The notes: generated by a model from the letters alone, not told the origin. DNA of 64,000 nucleotides from Pyrenochaeta sp. MPI-SDFR-AT-0127 (GCA_020747015.1 JAGTJM010000063.1:62001-126000); one strand, 5' to 3'; positions 46,334 through 59,197 are shown, counted from the first letter of the stretch. Program-made: numbers and translations.

Positions 46334-48644
46334 CTGATTTATCGGGCGCTACACATCGAAGTGCTACTACGATCCGACCTCATATATCAAGCAACAAAAA
46401 GCAATTGCATGGTAAATCCAGGGTCAGGGATGCTTCAGAGTAATAGCTATGGTCGTAAGTACAGTACTCATGGGGCACCTAGCAAACGGCATTAGATCAG
46501 TACGTGGAAGTCGTGGGTCAAGACAGGCCCACAGTTCTTTCTCTGGCGCCTAGCTCATTGTAGTCATTGTTCCACTATTATATACACTTTGGTGTTGGTA
46601 TCCTTGTACTCTCGCTACATCAACAGATTGGAATCTACTACAAATCGCCTGATATAGTTTAACAAGCTCTTGGCCTTCAAATTCTATGTTACATTTGCAA
46701 ATAAGCTCTTCCAACTACTGCAAAGACCTTACGTTCCTCATTTAGTTGAAGCAATACGCAATACAGGCGACAAACCCTACTTGGAAACTTGCGCATATAT
46801 TCTCTATACGCACTTATGAGTTCTCAGCCATCCCAATGCTTGTCGTGCAGTTTGTCCACCCTATATGGCCAACCGTTGTACTCAATGGCCACATGGGACC
46901 CACCTAGCGTAGCTCATAGCCATCCCTGATATGCCGACCAGTAACACTGGTATCTGCATCGTTTAGGATCCTTCTAGGAAAGTAATGTCGTAGATGTTGT
47001 CCTTCTTTGAGAAGAACCAACGGTGGAAACCCAGGCAGTAGACTAACTACAAAACTAGCCCGAACCATGCGTGGAGCATTCCCATTTCAGTTACCGGAGT
47101 CCCCAGTCAGCGTCTGCTCAGTTTAGCAAGGAGATCCAGGGGTTCTCAAAAGTTTTCCTCATTTTGTCTATGGCCTGCTCTAGCGCAATTGATTCATTGA
47201 ACTCGAAGGCTAAAATGGCGGATCTGATACCGTTCCTAGCCATTACGCTGTCATTTTGGCGTTGATATTTTCGCAGGTATTAGAAGCGTAATGAGATCAG
47301 TAGGATTATTGACCTGAGCACCCATAATCTTACCACCTTTGAATGTACTCCCAGATCCCACATCATAGTAAAGGGCCACAATGCATGAGCTTAAATCACA
47401 GAAGAAGCGTGAGGCTCGCCGTGCCTATTGCACAGGCGTGCTGCTTCCACTCTTGCCACGAAGTAGATACCATACATGCTGTCTTCGCGCATGGTAAGTT
47501 CGTTTGCGACAAAATTCCGACTAGCGTTTTTACGGAACCTGTAGATCCCGCAGATCCCCGCATAAAGTTCTGCATGTTTAGTAGCTAAAACCAAAGAACG
47601 GGGCTATGCCCAAGAGCATCATCCACACCCGGATGCCGACCTTTCTGTGGTAAAGTAAGCGACGAAGGACGTGCCAAACATGAAAGAGGCGATTTTCGCT
47701 GGGTTTCGAGTCGAGTCGATGAATAGTTTACGCGAAGAACGGCATATCGCAATGATCTACAGTCTAGCATCGATTCATGTCGACGCAAAGATACGCAAAG
47801 ACGCAAAGATACGCGAATCTACTCCGAATATTGCGTTCATTACAAATGATTCTCGTGAAATGTCAGGTTGGATTTAGGTCTTCGCTCAAGAACTAATACC
47901 TGCACTCTTAGGCCACTTACTTTCAGGAGGTGTCGATAATAACTCAACAGTCAACATGACCATGGCTTAATTTCAAGTGGCTAGAGTAAGACCTAGCCAT
48001 GGTGAGGCATATTCAAGATTCTGCGGTTCGGATCGTGAGCATGAAGGTGCGAAACATTGGAAAGGCTTCTCAGTCTCCAGACATGGTTCTTTAAATAGTC
48101 GGCGATCTCCAATCGAACATTGCAAATACCGGCTCTACCTTGGCCGTTGGGTTGACTTCATTTGAGAGATGTCCAAAATTCAGTTAAAGACAGTCAGTGT
48201 GCCATTGAATTGGCAGGCAAATTAGTGAAACAACGCGTGTACGAAAGGGCCGAATCGGATGCACCATGAAATGAGCGACGCGCTTGGACTTCCGGGAAAC
48301 CCCCTTCCCCTATTGATTGGCCGAAACGGTCCGTATAAATGTACCGACTCCATTGATCGTCGGAATTTAATGCTGCTTCACGCTATCTTTGCTATTCATC
48401 TTAGATGGCATTTCTGCGGTGTAATATGTTGCTGACAACTGAACTGACATGGCCTCCGACTATGAGGCCGATATGGGCCCTTGGCACCGGCAGGTGATGG
48501 GATGCTTGCTTTATCATCCAACTAGGCACGAAAACAATGCCATAAGACAGCTCCGAGCGCCAGTCATTTTCAAGAGCACCCTCTTCCATCCATCCATTCG
48601 CTTACTTTTGCTTTGGCCTTTTGTGGCTGTCCAATCATTCTAAA
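46334..48644. other. Long gene-poor AT-rich spacer
   Basis: About 2.3 kb with no intact gene. On the minus strand near 47,580-47,760 there are protein-like hydrophobic fragments in shifted frames (entered separately). A small tandem repeat (acgcaaagat/acgcaaag units) lies near 47782-47816. A TATA-like GTATAAATG is near 48332. Confidence 0.5.
47580..47760 (-). pseudogene. Possible decayed membrane-protein fragment
   Basis: Minus-strand translation gives IDSTRNPAKIASFMFG followed by TSFVAYFTTER in one frame, and directly after, shifted by two bases, VGIRVWMMLLGIAPFFGFSY; the next open piece (LNMQNFMRG) is in a further frame. The stretches look like adjoining parts of a polytopic membrane protein broken by small indels. 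No family was identified, so this is tentative. Confidence 0.28.
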
Positions 48645-50037
48645 ATGCGCTTCTTCAGTGCTGCCACGCTCTTTTCACTTTCATTCTTTGCCAATGCCGC
48701 GCCAGCATTTAATGGTCATGCCTTTGACGTGAGAACGAAGACCTCCGTTCCCTCCAAGGGCTACCAAATGGGCGTTTTTTACACGAATTGGGTAACTCTC
48801 AACGTCTTCCCGGGTGTTTCAATGCTAACAGCAGCACAAAGGCAATGTATGGCCGCCAACACTTCGTTACGGATCTACCCCAGGAAAAGCTCACTAAGAT
48901 TACGTATGCCTTCGCCAATGTGAATAGCTCTACTGGAGAGGTATTCCTCAGTGACGAATGGGCTGATGTCCAGTTCTCGTATCCTGGCGATATCGTCTCG
49001 GAGAACAGCACACTGCTGCGTGGCAATTTCGGTCAATTATTCAAGCTCAAACAAAAAAACCGCAACCTGAAGGTTGTGCTTTCTGTGGGTGGCTGGTCAT
49101 ACAGAAACAACTTCAAAACAGCTCTTGCAACCAACGGCACGCGTCAGAAATTCGCAGAATCCTCCTTGAAGTTGATCACCGATCTTGGCTTGGATGGTTT
49201 CGACGTTGACTGGGAGTATCCCGAGGATGAGACAGACGCCGCAAACCTTGTCAAGGCGGTCAAGCTCTGCCGTGAGATATATGATAAATACGCCGCTCAA
49301 CACGCGAATGGATACCACTTCGACATTGATATCTCCGCCCCAGCCGGGCCACTCCGCTACAAGGTTCTGCCTATTGCGGCACTTGACCCTTACATTGACG
49401 GATGGAATCTCATGGCATTTGACTACATGGGCGCAGGATTCTCCAACTACACTGGTCACCTTAGCAATGTCTACCCATCAAAGCGTGATCCAAAAACAAC
49501 CGACTTCAACACTGCTCAGGCTGTCGATTACTACGTTTCTCAGATTTCTTCTCCCAGAAAACTTGTCTTAGGCATGCCGTTGTACGGCCGTTCTTTCGCT
49601 AACACGAATGGTCTGGGCCAGCGGTTCAATGGCTCTGGCGATGGGACCTGGGAGGCGGGCGTTCTGGACTACAAGGTGCTTCCGCTGAACGGAAGTGTAG
49701 TGTACACGGACAAGAAGACTATTTCCAGCTGGAGCTATGACAACAAGACGAAGCAGCTTGTAAGCTTCGATACGCCAGAAGTTCAACAGTTGAAGGCCAG
49801 GTATCTTCAGAAGCAAAAGTTAGGTGGTGCGTGGTGGTGGGATTCGAGCTCTGATCGGAGCGATGATAAGAGTTTGGTATCAACAGTAAGTCGACCAAAG
49901 GTCCCTGTGTGGAATTCAATAGGCTAATATGGAGCAAACAGGTTTCAAATGCACTCGGTGGCGTCGGTGCCTTGGCACAGAACCAAAACTGTATCACTTA
50001 TCCAGTTTCGAAGTACGATAACGTGAGAGGGGCTTAG
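48645..50037 (+). CDS. Secreted chitinase, glycoside hydrolase family 18
   Basis: Three exons (48645-48791, 48842-49885, 49942-50037), 428 residues. The signal peptide is MRFFSAATLFSLSFFANA. Family marks are GVFYTNWAMYGRQHF (made by splicing), KITYAFANV, KVVLSVGGWSY, the catalytic DGFDVDWE (Asp167 to the acid/base Glu174), GWNLMAFDYMGAG, LGMPLYGRSF and GGAWWWDSSSDRSD. This is the fungal/bacterial class V type, usually an endochitinase acting on fungal or arthropod chitin. No chitin-binding module is attached. The first intron must use the third of several AG acceptors (CACAAAG) to keep frame. Potential N-glycosylation sites (NSS, NST, NGT, NYT, NGS) fit secretion. Confidence 0.95.
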
Positions 50038-51239
50038 ATGAAAGACTCTTGACGGCTTCTCTCTGTTGTTTTGTAGTCTCGAATGCAGTATTAATGCGTT
50101 GCGAATTGTATGCCGCATCATAAACAGATGCCAGCCACCTGGTCGCCTCTCTATGAAGCACTCTTGTCACCATACCAAGGTTACTTTATCGTTCTCCACC
50201 AACATAGATTTATTTTGATTAGTTTCTGCATTTCACAGCCGTTACGGCTGGGCAGTGGGCCAACATAGCTACCATAAGATTTTTTCATGTCGTGTTATTA
50301 TGCTCATTCTCACAAGGCCTGCTTGTGATAGAAAATTTTAGCCCTTTTGAATGAGACTAGAAAGCCAGTGTGGTAATTGTGTGGGTTACTGGGTGCTGAT
50401 GGTAATACATGCATCCACCAGCCCAAGCAAAGTGCCCCTGATTAGTCTTCTGACTATAAATCTGTTGTGAATCGTGGATTAATCATCGACTCATGGAATG
50501 AGAAGCCGAGTACAACAGGTGGCCAAGGAGGGCGACGGATAGTCGACTCTCCCTCAATACCGTCGGCGAACTCGATCAATACTCAAGTAGGGGAGGCCAT
50601 TTATCAGTGTTGTACTCATTGACATAATATCATCGCAAAGCAATCACAATTCTTTCTATATAGTCTGCCATAAGTCCGAAAGCGGAGAACGTACTGACTT
50701 ACAAAATGTTGATATGATATAAAGGTATAACATGCAATTATTTCCTAGCTAATAGTTCCGTCTGCTGAGAGACTGCTCATTCCCACAAGACAGTGTTGAA
50801 TATGCTACTAGTTAATGGAGTTTGTAGGAATATTCCCGTTCGGAGTTCTGATTGAGTGCGATCAGTTGACATAGCCAAATATATGAACTCGCTACATTGG
50901 GGCCTGAATTATAAGCCCTAACCCCGTAAATCACACCGAATTATCAGAATCGGGCCTCAGTCGCATTTGATCCTGCCGAAAGATGTTATCGACTGTGTCT
51001 TGTCAGCCTCCTCAATATTGTCACTAACAGAGCTTAAGCAACAGCCTCGGAGAAAACTTCTTATGTTGTTAGTCACACGTGCCAATATTGAGATATTCAG
51101 CTAAGGCAGTACCTGTAAACTCTTTTTGGAGCTATAATATAAAGGTTTTAGCTAAAGTGTGCCGGATACGATACACAGCTGTAAAGAATCTCAGAAAAGT
51201 GCAGCTATGATCCATTGTGCTTTGCAGCTGTATAATGCC
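50038..51239. other. Gene-poor AT-rich spacer
   Basis: About 1.2 kb between the 3' ends of the chitinase (+) and the flavin oxidase (-) genes; no gene or repeat of note. Confidence 0.6.
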
Positions 51240-52925
51240 TTAATCATATAATTTAAATCCACCTTTGACTTGCTTCTGGAACATTTCGCTTTTGTCATAA
51301 TATTTTGCTACCCGTCTCATGTTCTTCAGGTTTTCTCTGCCATATCCGGCAAATACATTCTGCCAGCTACCTGCATAATTCAAATACAGATGCTCATCAT
51401 CCACACCATCTGCCTTCGCAATTTGTTCAAGTTCTGCCGTGAGCTCCTTGATGGCTTGTCGGAGTCCTTCTGTGGCGATCGGATCTTCATATTGGAATGC
51501 GATTCCGTAATTAACCAGATTCTTCTCAGGATGTGAAGTCGCATTAAAGCCCAGGCTATTTGGATTGTATACAGGAGCGGCTACTGGAACAGACTGGATA
51601 GAGCAGGCTGTGGTAAGATTTGCGGATGGAAATTTATCTGCAAGCGCTACAGAGGTACGTTTGAATGCGGTATGTATGTGGGCGAGAGTACTACGGGACA
51701 TGGCAAAAGTGATAGTTGCCCAATCCATACTAGGTTTGAAATGTCAGTTCGTGATGAACGGGTGTGGTTTGATTTGGGAGGACAAGTATAGCTCAACTTA
51801 CTAAAAACTTTTGACGACTGGGGATAAGTTTTCCTTCTCTCCCGCGAAAGAACCGGGGGAACCAGTGCGCAATGAGTTATAGAGTTGTGGTTGTATCTTG
51901 GCGAACGACTCAAGCGTACTGCCATTCACACTTTCGGGGTGAGAGTGGTACATGGCGATATCGGCAGCGAAAGTTCGGTGTGCTGTATCATATACAAATC
52001 CGAAAGTGAGCATAGCGTACGGGTCAAATTTTATCGGGTCCTTAAAGGCTGTGAATGTATCAAGGAGTTCTTTGTCAGTTGAATTTGAATATAAGACTAC
52101 ACCACCCCAAAGTGGACCCTGCGTAAAGATCTTGAGATCAAATCGAGTGACGATGCCGAAGTTATTCTGCCCACCCTTCAGTGCGGCGAAAAGATCCGCA
52201 TGATTTGTCAAATTTGCATTTATGATTTCTCCAGTAGAGAGGACAATTTCGACATTAGCTATAGAGTCACAGGCCCAACCTCTCTCGGGAGAGAAGAAAC
52301 CAATGCCTCCTAAGGGATAACAGGTTAGCAGTGCATGAGTTTAACGAGTTCGTGGCGGGAAGAGCACCTCCTGTTAAGAAACCGCCCACTCCGACATCGC
52401 CGTTTCTACCACCCTGGACAGAGAGACTATAGGGATCGAGAGCATTGTATACGTTCTGCCACCTCGCACCAGATCCAACAGCAACGATGCCCGCAGAGCG
52501 TTTCAACTCTACAGCGTTGATGGTGCTTAAATCAATGGTGATCCCGTCATTGATATCTGCAAAGCCTATGAAGATATCAGAGTGAAGAGAAGTATATGCT
52601 TCCCGACATGCATACCTTTGTTGGTATTATGGCCTCCACTTCGAACAGCAAAAGCGACAGAGTCAAATTTGCCAAGGTTTTGGATGATTGCGGCGACATC
52701 ATCTGTGGTCTTCGGGCATGAAAGACAGGTTGGCCGTAGCCGCGTTCCAATATAGGCATAAGAAGACATGGAATTCTCATATTCCTTGCTTCCGGGAAAG
52801 AACACTTGCCCTGGAAGAGTTGACAATAAGGAAACGCATGCCTGCGTGGTGTTGTTGTACCCAAATATTCCCTTGGAGATAGGAAGAGAAAACAAAAACC
52901 AATACAGCTGTTGGAGGAACACCAT
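51240..52925 (-). CDS. Secreted FAD-linked oxidase, berberine-bridge-enzyme type
   Basis: Four exons (52925-52616, 52565-52368, 52309-51802, 51729-51240) with introns of 50, 58 and 71 bp; 501 residues. A hydrophobic signal-like N-terminus (MVFLQQLYWFLFSLPIS) precedes an FAD-binding (PCMH-type) domain: CLSCPKTTDDVAAIIQ, then VRSGGH with His99 at the position that covalently binds FAD, GITIDLSTINAVEL, GGRNGDVGVGGFLTGGGIGF (joined by splicing) and ERGWACDSIANVE. A second Cys/His-linked FAD site is not evident. The C-terminal BBE block is NYAGSWQNVFAGYGRENLKNM. Such enzymes oxidise sugars or secondary metabolites with H2O2 release; the substrate is unknown. No biosynthetic cluster surrounds it. 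Confidence 0.92.
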
Positions 52926-53698
52926 GGCGGCATACAGACAAGGAGAGGCGTAAAGCAAAGCAGTTTAAATATTATAAAATTTACCACGCCACCTTCTATT
53001 GTGGATGACATAAGCTGGAATGAAAACCAGGGTGGGGATAGTGTGCACCGTGGCGATATAATTTTGGTGGCAGGCAAGGAATGAATGGTGGTAGAAGGGC
53101 GTCCGGCTCCTTGGGACTGGGGACAATCTTGATGCAGAATCGACAGTGCTAGTGGAACTCAGTCACCAAGCCAACGGCACAAATATTAATTGCAATTATA
53201 AATGATAGATCCCTACCATGAAAACATAGGAACGTGATTCGAGATAAGCAACTAAAGTCTTGACTTTATCATCAAGGTCACATATTGAGCTAGCGGGACT
53301 AGGTTAAAAAGTGGGCCAGTCTTCGAAACGTGACATCGCACACCCGCTCCTATATTTGACAAGCGGTATTATGAAGCTTTGATTCCACAGAGTTATTCAT
53401 GTCTTTCGGAAACTAGCGTTATATTCGTCCTACAATTTCTAGTTTTAGTTTTTTACTCGTCACCTGAGGTCACTTATCCTGCCAAAATCTCGTTTGTTGA
53501 GTATCAGTCGCACTAGGTTATCTGGATTGCAGACTGCGTTCACACGTTTCTTGAATCAAACGACTTAGTATAGTAGTTGGGAACTCGAAGCCTGCGTTAG
53601 AAATTGTGGTAATAAATTTAGTACGAGATTTGCTGTCTTGACTAGCGGGCCGATTTCAATGAGATATCCCAAGCAATGTTTTTTATTAAATGTCTGTA
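52926..53698. other. Intergenic
   Basis: About 770 bases between the oxidase start and the 3' end of the next minus-strand gene. AT-rich; no gene seen. Confidence 0.5.
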
Positions 53699-55581
53699 CT
53701 ATATATATCTTCTTCTGTTCGCTATCCCTTTGATTCGTGGTAGGCTGGACTTCGAGAATTCATCGTCTGGTAAGATACCAACTCTCGGTAATGCCGTGAT
53801 GTCATCACCAATGGTGTCAGGATCGCCCCTGTTGCGATGTAAAGCCTCCGGCGGGCGAATCAATTGTACCTCATCAACGCTCCCTGTCCCAAGACTCTCT
53901 GGTACCACAGTCCCTGAAGACATACCGAGGTTGATTGACGGTCGTGCAAGTTGCGGAGACAACGGCGGACTTCCATGTCGGTCGAAGGAAGACCAGAAAG
54001 ATGTCTGGAAAGACCGAGATTTTCCTTGGAAGAGTGTCCGAAGTGGTGCCCATGAGGAAGTTTTCGGTCTCTGCTGATGCATATTTCCATGCTCCATATC
54101 TTGTAAAGCATAATCTTGCGACTTATTCCAACTCGAGCTTGAAACTGCTGTTTTTGTTCCATATGAAGATGAGCCGTGCTCGGAGAAGGAAGGCAACGGG
54201 AACACGGAGAAACCTTTTCGCTGTCGCTGAGCGCTATGCGTACTTCCACGACCTAGTACTGGTGTGGAACGGCTCTGCGACCGACTCGTAAGGAGTGATA
54301 GAAATCGTTTTGGCAGAACCATAGTAAGCAACTGGCGTATAGCGGGTAACGAAGCGCAGACAATGCCGGATGCAAGCTCTGCTCCCGTCCAGATGGTGAC
54401 CTCAGTGTAATCCCATGTTGGGTCGATTGAAATACTGAAGCCAAGCAGAGCGCGTAGTCGTATCATAGTGGTAATACAGCCACTGGATGGCCTTTAGTGA
54501 ACGCGTACTTCACACACATAACAAGTGACTTACAAAGCTCCAACCGCAAGCATAAGCGCCACTGCAATCTTACGCCACCTCTTCATCCTCAGTTTGAAGA
54601 GACAGGGCATAGGTAGAAAGAGAATGATTAGGTCCTGTAAAATGGCATTGGCGCTGTTTGCATAGCCAATGGCATTCACGTTCAAACACACCCCCTTAAT
54701 GTCTCGATCCCAGAAGGACCGAATCGGAAAGCAAGAGAAAATAGTCAGGAACTGAATAGCGAGGGTGCTCGTTGCAATGTAGCCGAGGAAAATATAGCAG
54801 ATGATGCGAAATCGATGGCTCTGGAAGATCTGTAGATAGAAAACTATTAAAGATACCTTGACAAGGCCAAGGGTGATGACGTATAGGTTCCAGCATGCAT
54901 AGACTTCTTCGAATCAATAAAGCAAATGCAAGAAGATGAGGACGAGCTCACAGTATCTTAGCGCTGCCTGTAGCTGGCCAGGCTGGAGGTTCCAAAGATG
55001 ATTGCCAAAGCCATTCTGCACCACTAAAAGGATGTTAGTTACTTTATTGCGTTTCTATCTATACACATACTGGCATAGGCACATCCATATGTGGCGGTGC
55101 TCAAAAGAAGAGCTACCAGAATGACATAATCGTCGGTCTTTACACGTTTGGTAAGCACTCTAGTCGCAATCCTGAGCGCGACGCCGACGCAGACGATTAT
55201 GAACACAATCGTAATCGAAACCAGTACTTTAGTTGACTTCGATTCGTTCGAGAGATTGCAAAGATCAGCCTGAACCTTCGCCGTTCCGAGAGAATCGGCC
55301 ATAGTACAGTTGGCCAGCATACATGCGGCCGTGCTGTAAGCAAGTTTTTGGTTATTGCATTGGCACTCGATGTCTGCGATGCCACATCCAGAAGCGGGGA
55401 CTGTGAGCAGGAGGCATGTCAACTGCAATTTTTAGCAAATTTGGGGCAAAGAATTTGCATAACACACCCCGCAAGAAGGAATATCCGCAATGGTCAGCGT
55501 CCGAGTGTCGAATTGCAAACCCAAGACTATGTTGTTGAACGTGAGGAAGAACAAAAGTATGAGGGCCGTAATGGAACGCAT
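53699..55581 (-). CDS. CFEM-domain rhodopsin-type (Pth11-like) membrane receptor
   Basis: Five exons (55581-55468, 55422-55071, 55023-54952, 54903-54534, 54482-53699) with introns of 44-51 bp; 563 residues. A signal peptide (RSITALILLFFLTFNNIVLG) is followed by an eight-Cys CFEM domain assembled across intron 1 (SCGLTC, ASGCG, ECQC, AACMLANC, QADLC). Seven hydrophobic helices of the fungal rhodopsin-like integral membrane family follow (VLVSITIVFIIVCVGVALRI, DYVILVALLL, VKVSLIVFYLQIF, YIFLGYIATSTLAIQF, QDLIILFLPMPCLF, KIAVALMLAVG, ELASGIVCASLPAI). The C-terminal tail of about 190 residues is Ser-rich and cytosolic. This is Pth11 architecture; Pth11 in Magnaporthe senses host surface cues. The ligand is unknown. 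Confidence 0.9.
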
Positions 55582-58500
55582 TATTGCTAATCTTGGCTAC
55601 AGCCTGCGCAACGTGGTGGCTGCTAAAAGAGCCATGCATGTAAGTACAAGGCAGGGCTCAAATACCTTTAAGAGATCTGCGAGTGAAGTCGACTGCCTAT
55701 GCAGAGGTAAAAGAAGGACATTCCCCTCATGTGCCGTCCAAGTCATTATGCAGCTTGCTCTGAACCATTCTTGATTTGGCCAATGATGAAGTAGGAACGA
55801 CACTGAAACACGCCTCTATTAAGCGTGTGGAGGTTCGGATTTATCCCGCCGTATGGAGATGGCTCGTTATGTCGCGTGGGTACCCTTGGTGCAGATCCTC
55901 ACAGATCAACGCCTGGGACCCTGTCGATATGGCCAGATGTGGTTCGCAGCGAACGCCTTCAGACACTTGTATGGATTGAAGAGTGGAGCGATCAACCGGT
56001 GGAAGCCACTCGTATTTGATGCGGATAAAGTTTGTTGATTCCCGAAAGCTTGACTAGCTTGGCCAATCGCGGCTCATTGCCACCAGCATAAAGTTGAGCG
56101 AACGTCGGAGTGACTGTCTCACCACCCCTTAGTCCCCCAGCTTTGAAGTTGGACACGGCTGCTAGACAAAGAAAATACGCTGCAACCGGTTACAAAAAAC
56201 ATGAAACAGAGGGAAATGGAGCTTTCAATTTGCGCCACCCCGACATAATGTTGCTCGGTCAAAGATGCATTCGCCTGTACTTTCAGTGTCGCACGTTGCG
56301 ATATTTGCGCGCGTTCAGCCTTTGAACATTGTAGCACAACACCTGACTAGATGATGATACACCAAAAGGCTGCGATTTATAAATGTGCTCTCCCCATGGC
56401 CGCTTGAAACACACTCTAGTGAGATTTGCTCCTTGAAGTATTCTTCACTCCTCCACTTCAGATGGTTGCATACACAAGTGAACGTATGGTTGGTTAGTTT
56501 TAAAAGGATGCAAAAACGATACATGAACAGGACATGAAGAAGGAATTTCCACGCTATTTCTATGTTTCTACAGCCCTTTCGTCTAATTGCATTGGCCCAC
56601 AAAGTAAACTCTGCCCTCAGCCTTGCAGGTTAACATCAGCACCCTACTTAACTGACCCAAGTGAAGAAACCTACAACACATATGCAAACCGTCCAAAGAT
56701 TTTATCTAGACGCAATCCCTACGTTTTTAAGTTTCTTGGCGTCATCCGCACCCCTATCAATCAATACTTTCCCTTGTTTCGAGTTCGCCGACAAACCAGC
56801 CACCTGTGAGGCTGGAAAACCCGTCTACAAATGTACACATTTGCTATAATTGAGCTGCTTGTACAGCATTTTCGAAGTATTTATATTGTTTGTTTACGAT
56901 GGCGTGGAGCTCGAAGAGAACCTTTCGTCACAGACCTGAGCTCACTTGGTTGATGCTAAGGCAGCCTGCATTTGCACTAGTTGGTGTAAAGCCTGGCGGT
57001 TTCTGGAAGGAACAATAGCACAACAGTGCGTAAATTGCAACTAAAAGCAGCCTATAACATAGGCAGGCTACTTGAATATTGCATCTTGTAACGGTGGTGA
57101 TGTGTGAGTTCGGCATCTGATGAGGGGGGCGGTTACGCAGAGCCAGCAACTGAGATCCTTTTCTGATTAGAAATTAGATTCCATAGAACTACCCAGCTCT
57201 GCTGTGAGAAAATTTAGTGCGATACTTACAGTTGAGCACATCAAAATATAGAAACCTTCGCAACGAAAGTACCCTGTCTTGGTAAGTGAGCATGGGACAA
57301 GTCCAAACAGGAAACATGGCTGTTGCACTACACTTCATGTTAACCTACACAAATTCGGTACTACTTTTAATGAACAGCTTCATTTCTCTACAGCCCGGCA
57401 GATGCTTTGCTTTTCTAAGGTCCTTGAATCTGGAACATCATTCGTTCAACTGAGGATCTAGGTCTGCTTTTCTCGAATGCGCATCTTCCATGTGGGGGGT
57501 GTTCGATGTGGCCCATGAACAATTCGAATCAACATCGCGCCGCACGTATGCTAATTCAAAGTCACCAAAGCAACAGCCATAAGAGTACCGCTATAGTTTA
57601 TGCACCCGTGGCCCAGTGATTTCAAGAAATTCTGGTGGCCAATTAGAAAGTAGAATGGAAGGCCTTGGTAGACCCTAGCCACTGAGTTCATCATCCTGTT
57701 CCAGCCCTTTCCCTTGACCCATGTCCTTTGGAGAATGCAAGATTTTATATCCAGCCTGATAAGTGATCGCTTGGTATATATCTTATCCCTCATCGCTTCA
57801 ATTTTTCTACATATTTCATTTTAGTTTCACTTTCAAGAGAGTAGTATATCATCTGCTACAACCTAGCTTCGAGCGCTACCCCGCACCTACTTAGGAATCC
57901 CTCTCGCCTGTTCTTCCCAACTTGGAGGCAATACTACAGGGCTGTAGAGATCAGAAATATACCAAACAAGGCCTACGTACGCACTACTGTTATAAGATGA
58001 TCCATTGGGTCAGAGACCTGCAAACCGAGCATTACAGCAGCTAATGTGTGTGTGTGTGTATGTTCATAGCCTGGACTCTTTCACCCTCATACTTCTCACC
58101 GCCCGCAAGTCGGAATGAAATCTTCAGCTTGTTTTGTTGTGTAGTCAATGGAGACAGACCAAGATTATGTCATTAGTCAGAGACCTCATAGCGGTTATTA
58201 CCCGTCCTCCCTGTCTTCTTACGGACCATGTGTGAGAACCATAACCCCGAGTAACGAGAATCTTACCTGTCTCCACTCTTCCTGCGTCCAATATGTTAAA
58301 AAAGCTGACTTGTTACGGATCGCACGACAGGCTTATTACCGTAAAGGTCTGCCTCGCACCACTCTTACTGCGTCTAATATACTGCGCATAGTCACGATGG
58401 GACACATATGCCTGCAAACAGGGAACTATGAGCGTCTACAGAAGCTGAGCCACAAAATTTTCATTGAATTTACACGTCACATGTACCGACCGCCTATGAT

Positions 58501-58771
58501 TATTCACGCCCGATAATCATAAACCATGCGAGAGAATAGTTTCACCTCCGACGCATTCTCAGCGACCGCCCGAAGGTCATAGACAGCACTGTATCAGACT
58601 CGGTATTGGCACTTCCATTTCAAAGCCCATAATTTCATCTATAAATATGAGCTCTTCGAAAATCCAGCCTCCAATAACTCTCATCAACAACACTTCCTTC
58701 TCAGACACTCTGAACCATCTCTTCTACCATATATTACTGTCCTTCGATATCATCATCTCAAGCCATTAATT
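55582..58771. other. Longest gene-poor spacer (3.2 kb)
   Basis: No supportable gene. Open frames at 55853-56038 (61 codons) and 58148-58516 (122 codons) lack recognised motifs. A GT microsatellite lies near 58046-58060. The sequence just before 58772 has short TATAAATATGAG- and CATCATCTCAAG-type elements that may be the promoter and leader of the small secreted protein gene. Confidence 0.5.
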
Positions 58772-59197
58772 ATGCAGATTACTACAGCTGCCCTCATGCT
58801 CTTCGCTGCATTGGGAGTAGTAGCCACTCCTATTGATTCCGAGCCCAACAGCATTGATATGAGAGATGAAGTTGACATTCTCATCAAATACTCTGGAGTA
58901 AGAAAATCCCTACATTTTGCATCTTGAGACTTTACCCAAATATCATCACTAACCACTCGAATCCTCTCCTTAGACATGCACCAGAGACAAAAACGAATGC
59001 AAATATAAGAACCAAGAAAACAAGGACACTTTCGTCAAGTGCCCCACACTTGCAAATAAGAAGGTGTGTTTCCATCAAACCCTAAGTAGCCACTTGGGCT
59101 GCCCACGTACTAATCTTGCTCGCTTCTTTTATAGTGCACCAACGATGGCAAAACGTGTACATGGGACAGTGTTAGCAAAGTTGTCACATGTGACTAA
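58772..59197 (+). CDS. Small secreted six-cysteine protein, effector candidate
   Basis: Three short exons (58772-58897, 58974-59063, 59135-59197) with introns of 76 and 71 bp, all phase 0; 92 residues. The first intron has a CACTAACC branch site. The signal peptide is about MQITTAALMLFAALGVVA, followed by an acidic pro-like stretch (TPIDSEPNSIDMRDEVD). The mature part is Lys/Asn-rich with six Cys at residues 44, 51, 65, 73, 80 and 91, in the pattern CX6CX13CX7CX6CX10C, which can form three disulphides. Each intron falls exactly before or between cysteine-bearing modules (exon 2 has three Cys, exon 3 has three). The size, signal peptide, Cys content and position in a gene-poor, repeat-adjacent zone are typical of plant-pathogen effectors. 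I recognise no known family. No coding exon is long enough to be seen as a long open frame, so ab initio methods may miss it. Confidence 0.72.

Noticed and set aside
54831..54856. Apparent GT...AG 26-bp intron in the CFEM receptor
   Set aside because: Too short for splicing, and reading through keeps frame and gives the family-like VKVSLIVFYLQIF helix.
55853..56038. 61-codon plus-strand frame with protein-like composition (WFAANAFRHLYGLKSG)
   Set aside because: Too short, no recognised family, no flanking exon found. Could be a gene fragment; a protein search would decide.
58148..58516. 122-codon plus-strand open frame upstream of the six-Cys protein
   Set aside because: No signal peptide, domain or intron support; likely chance.
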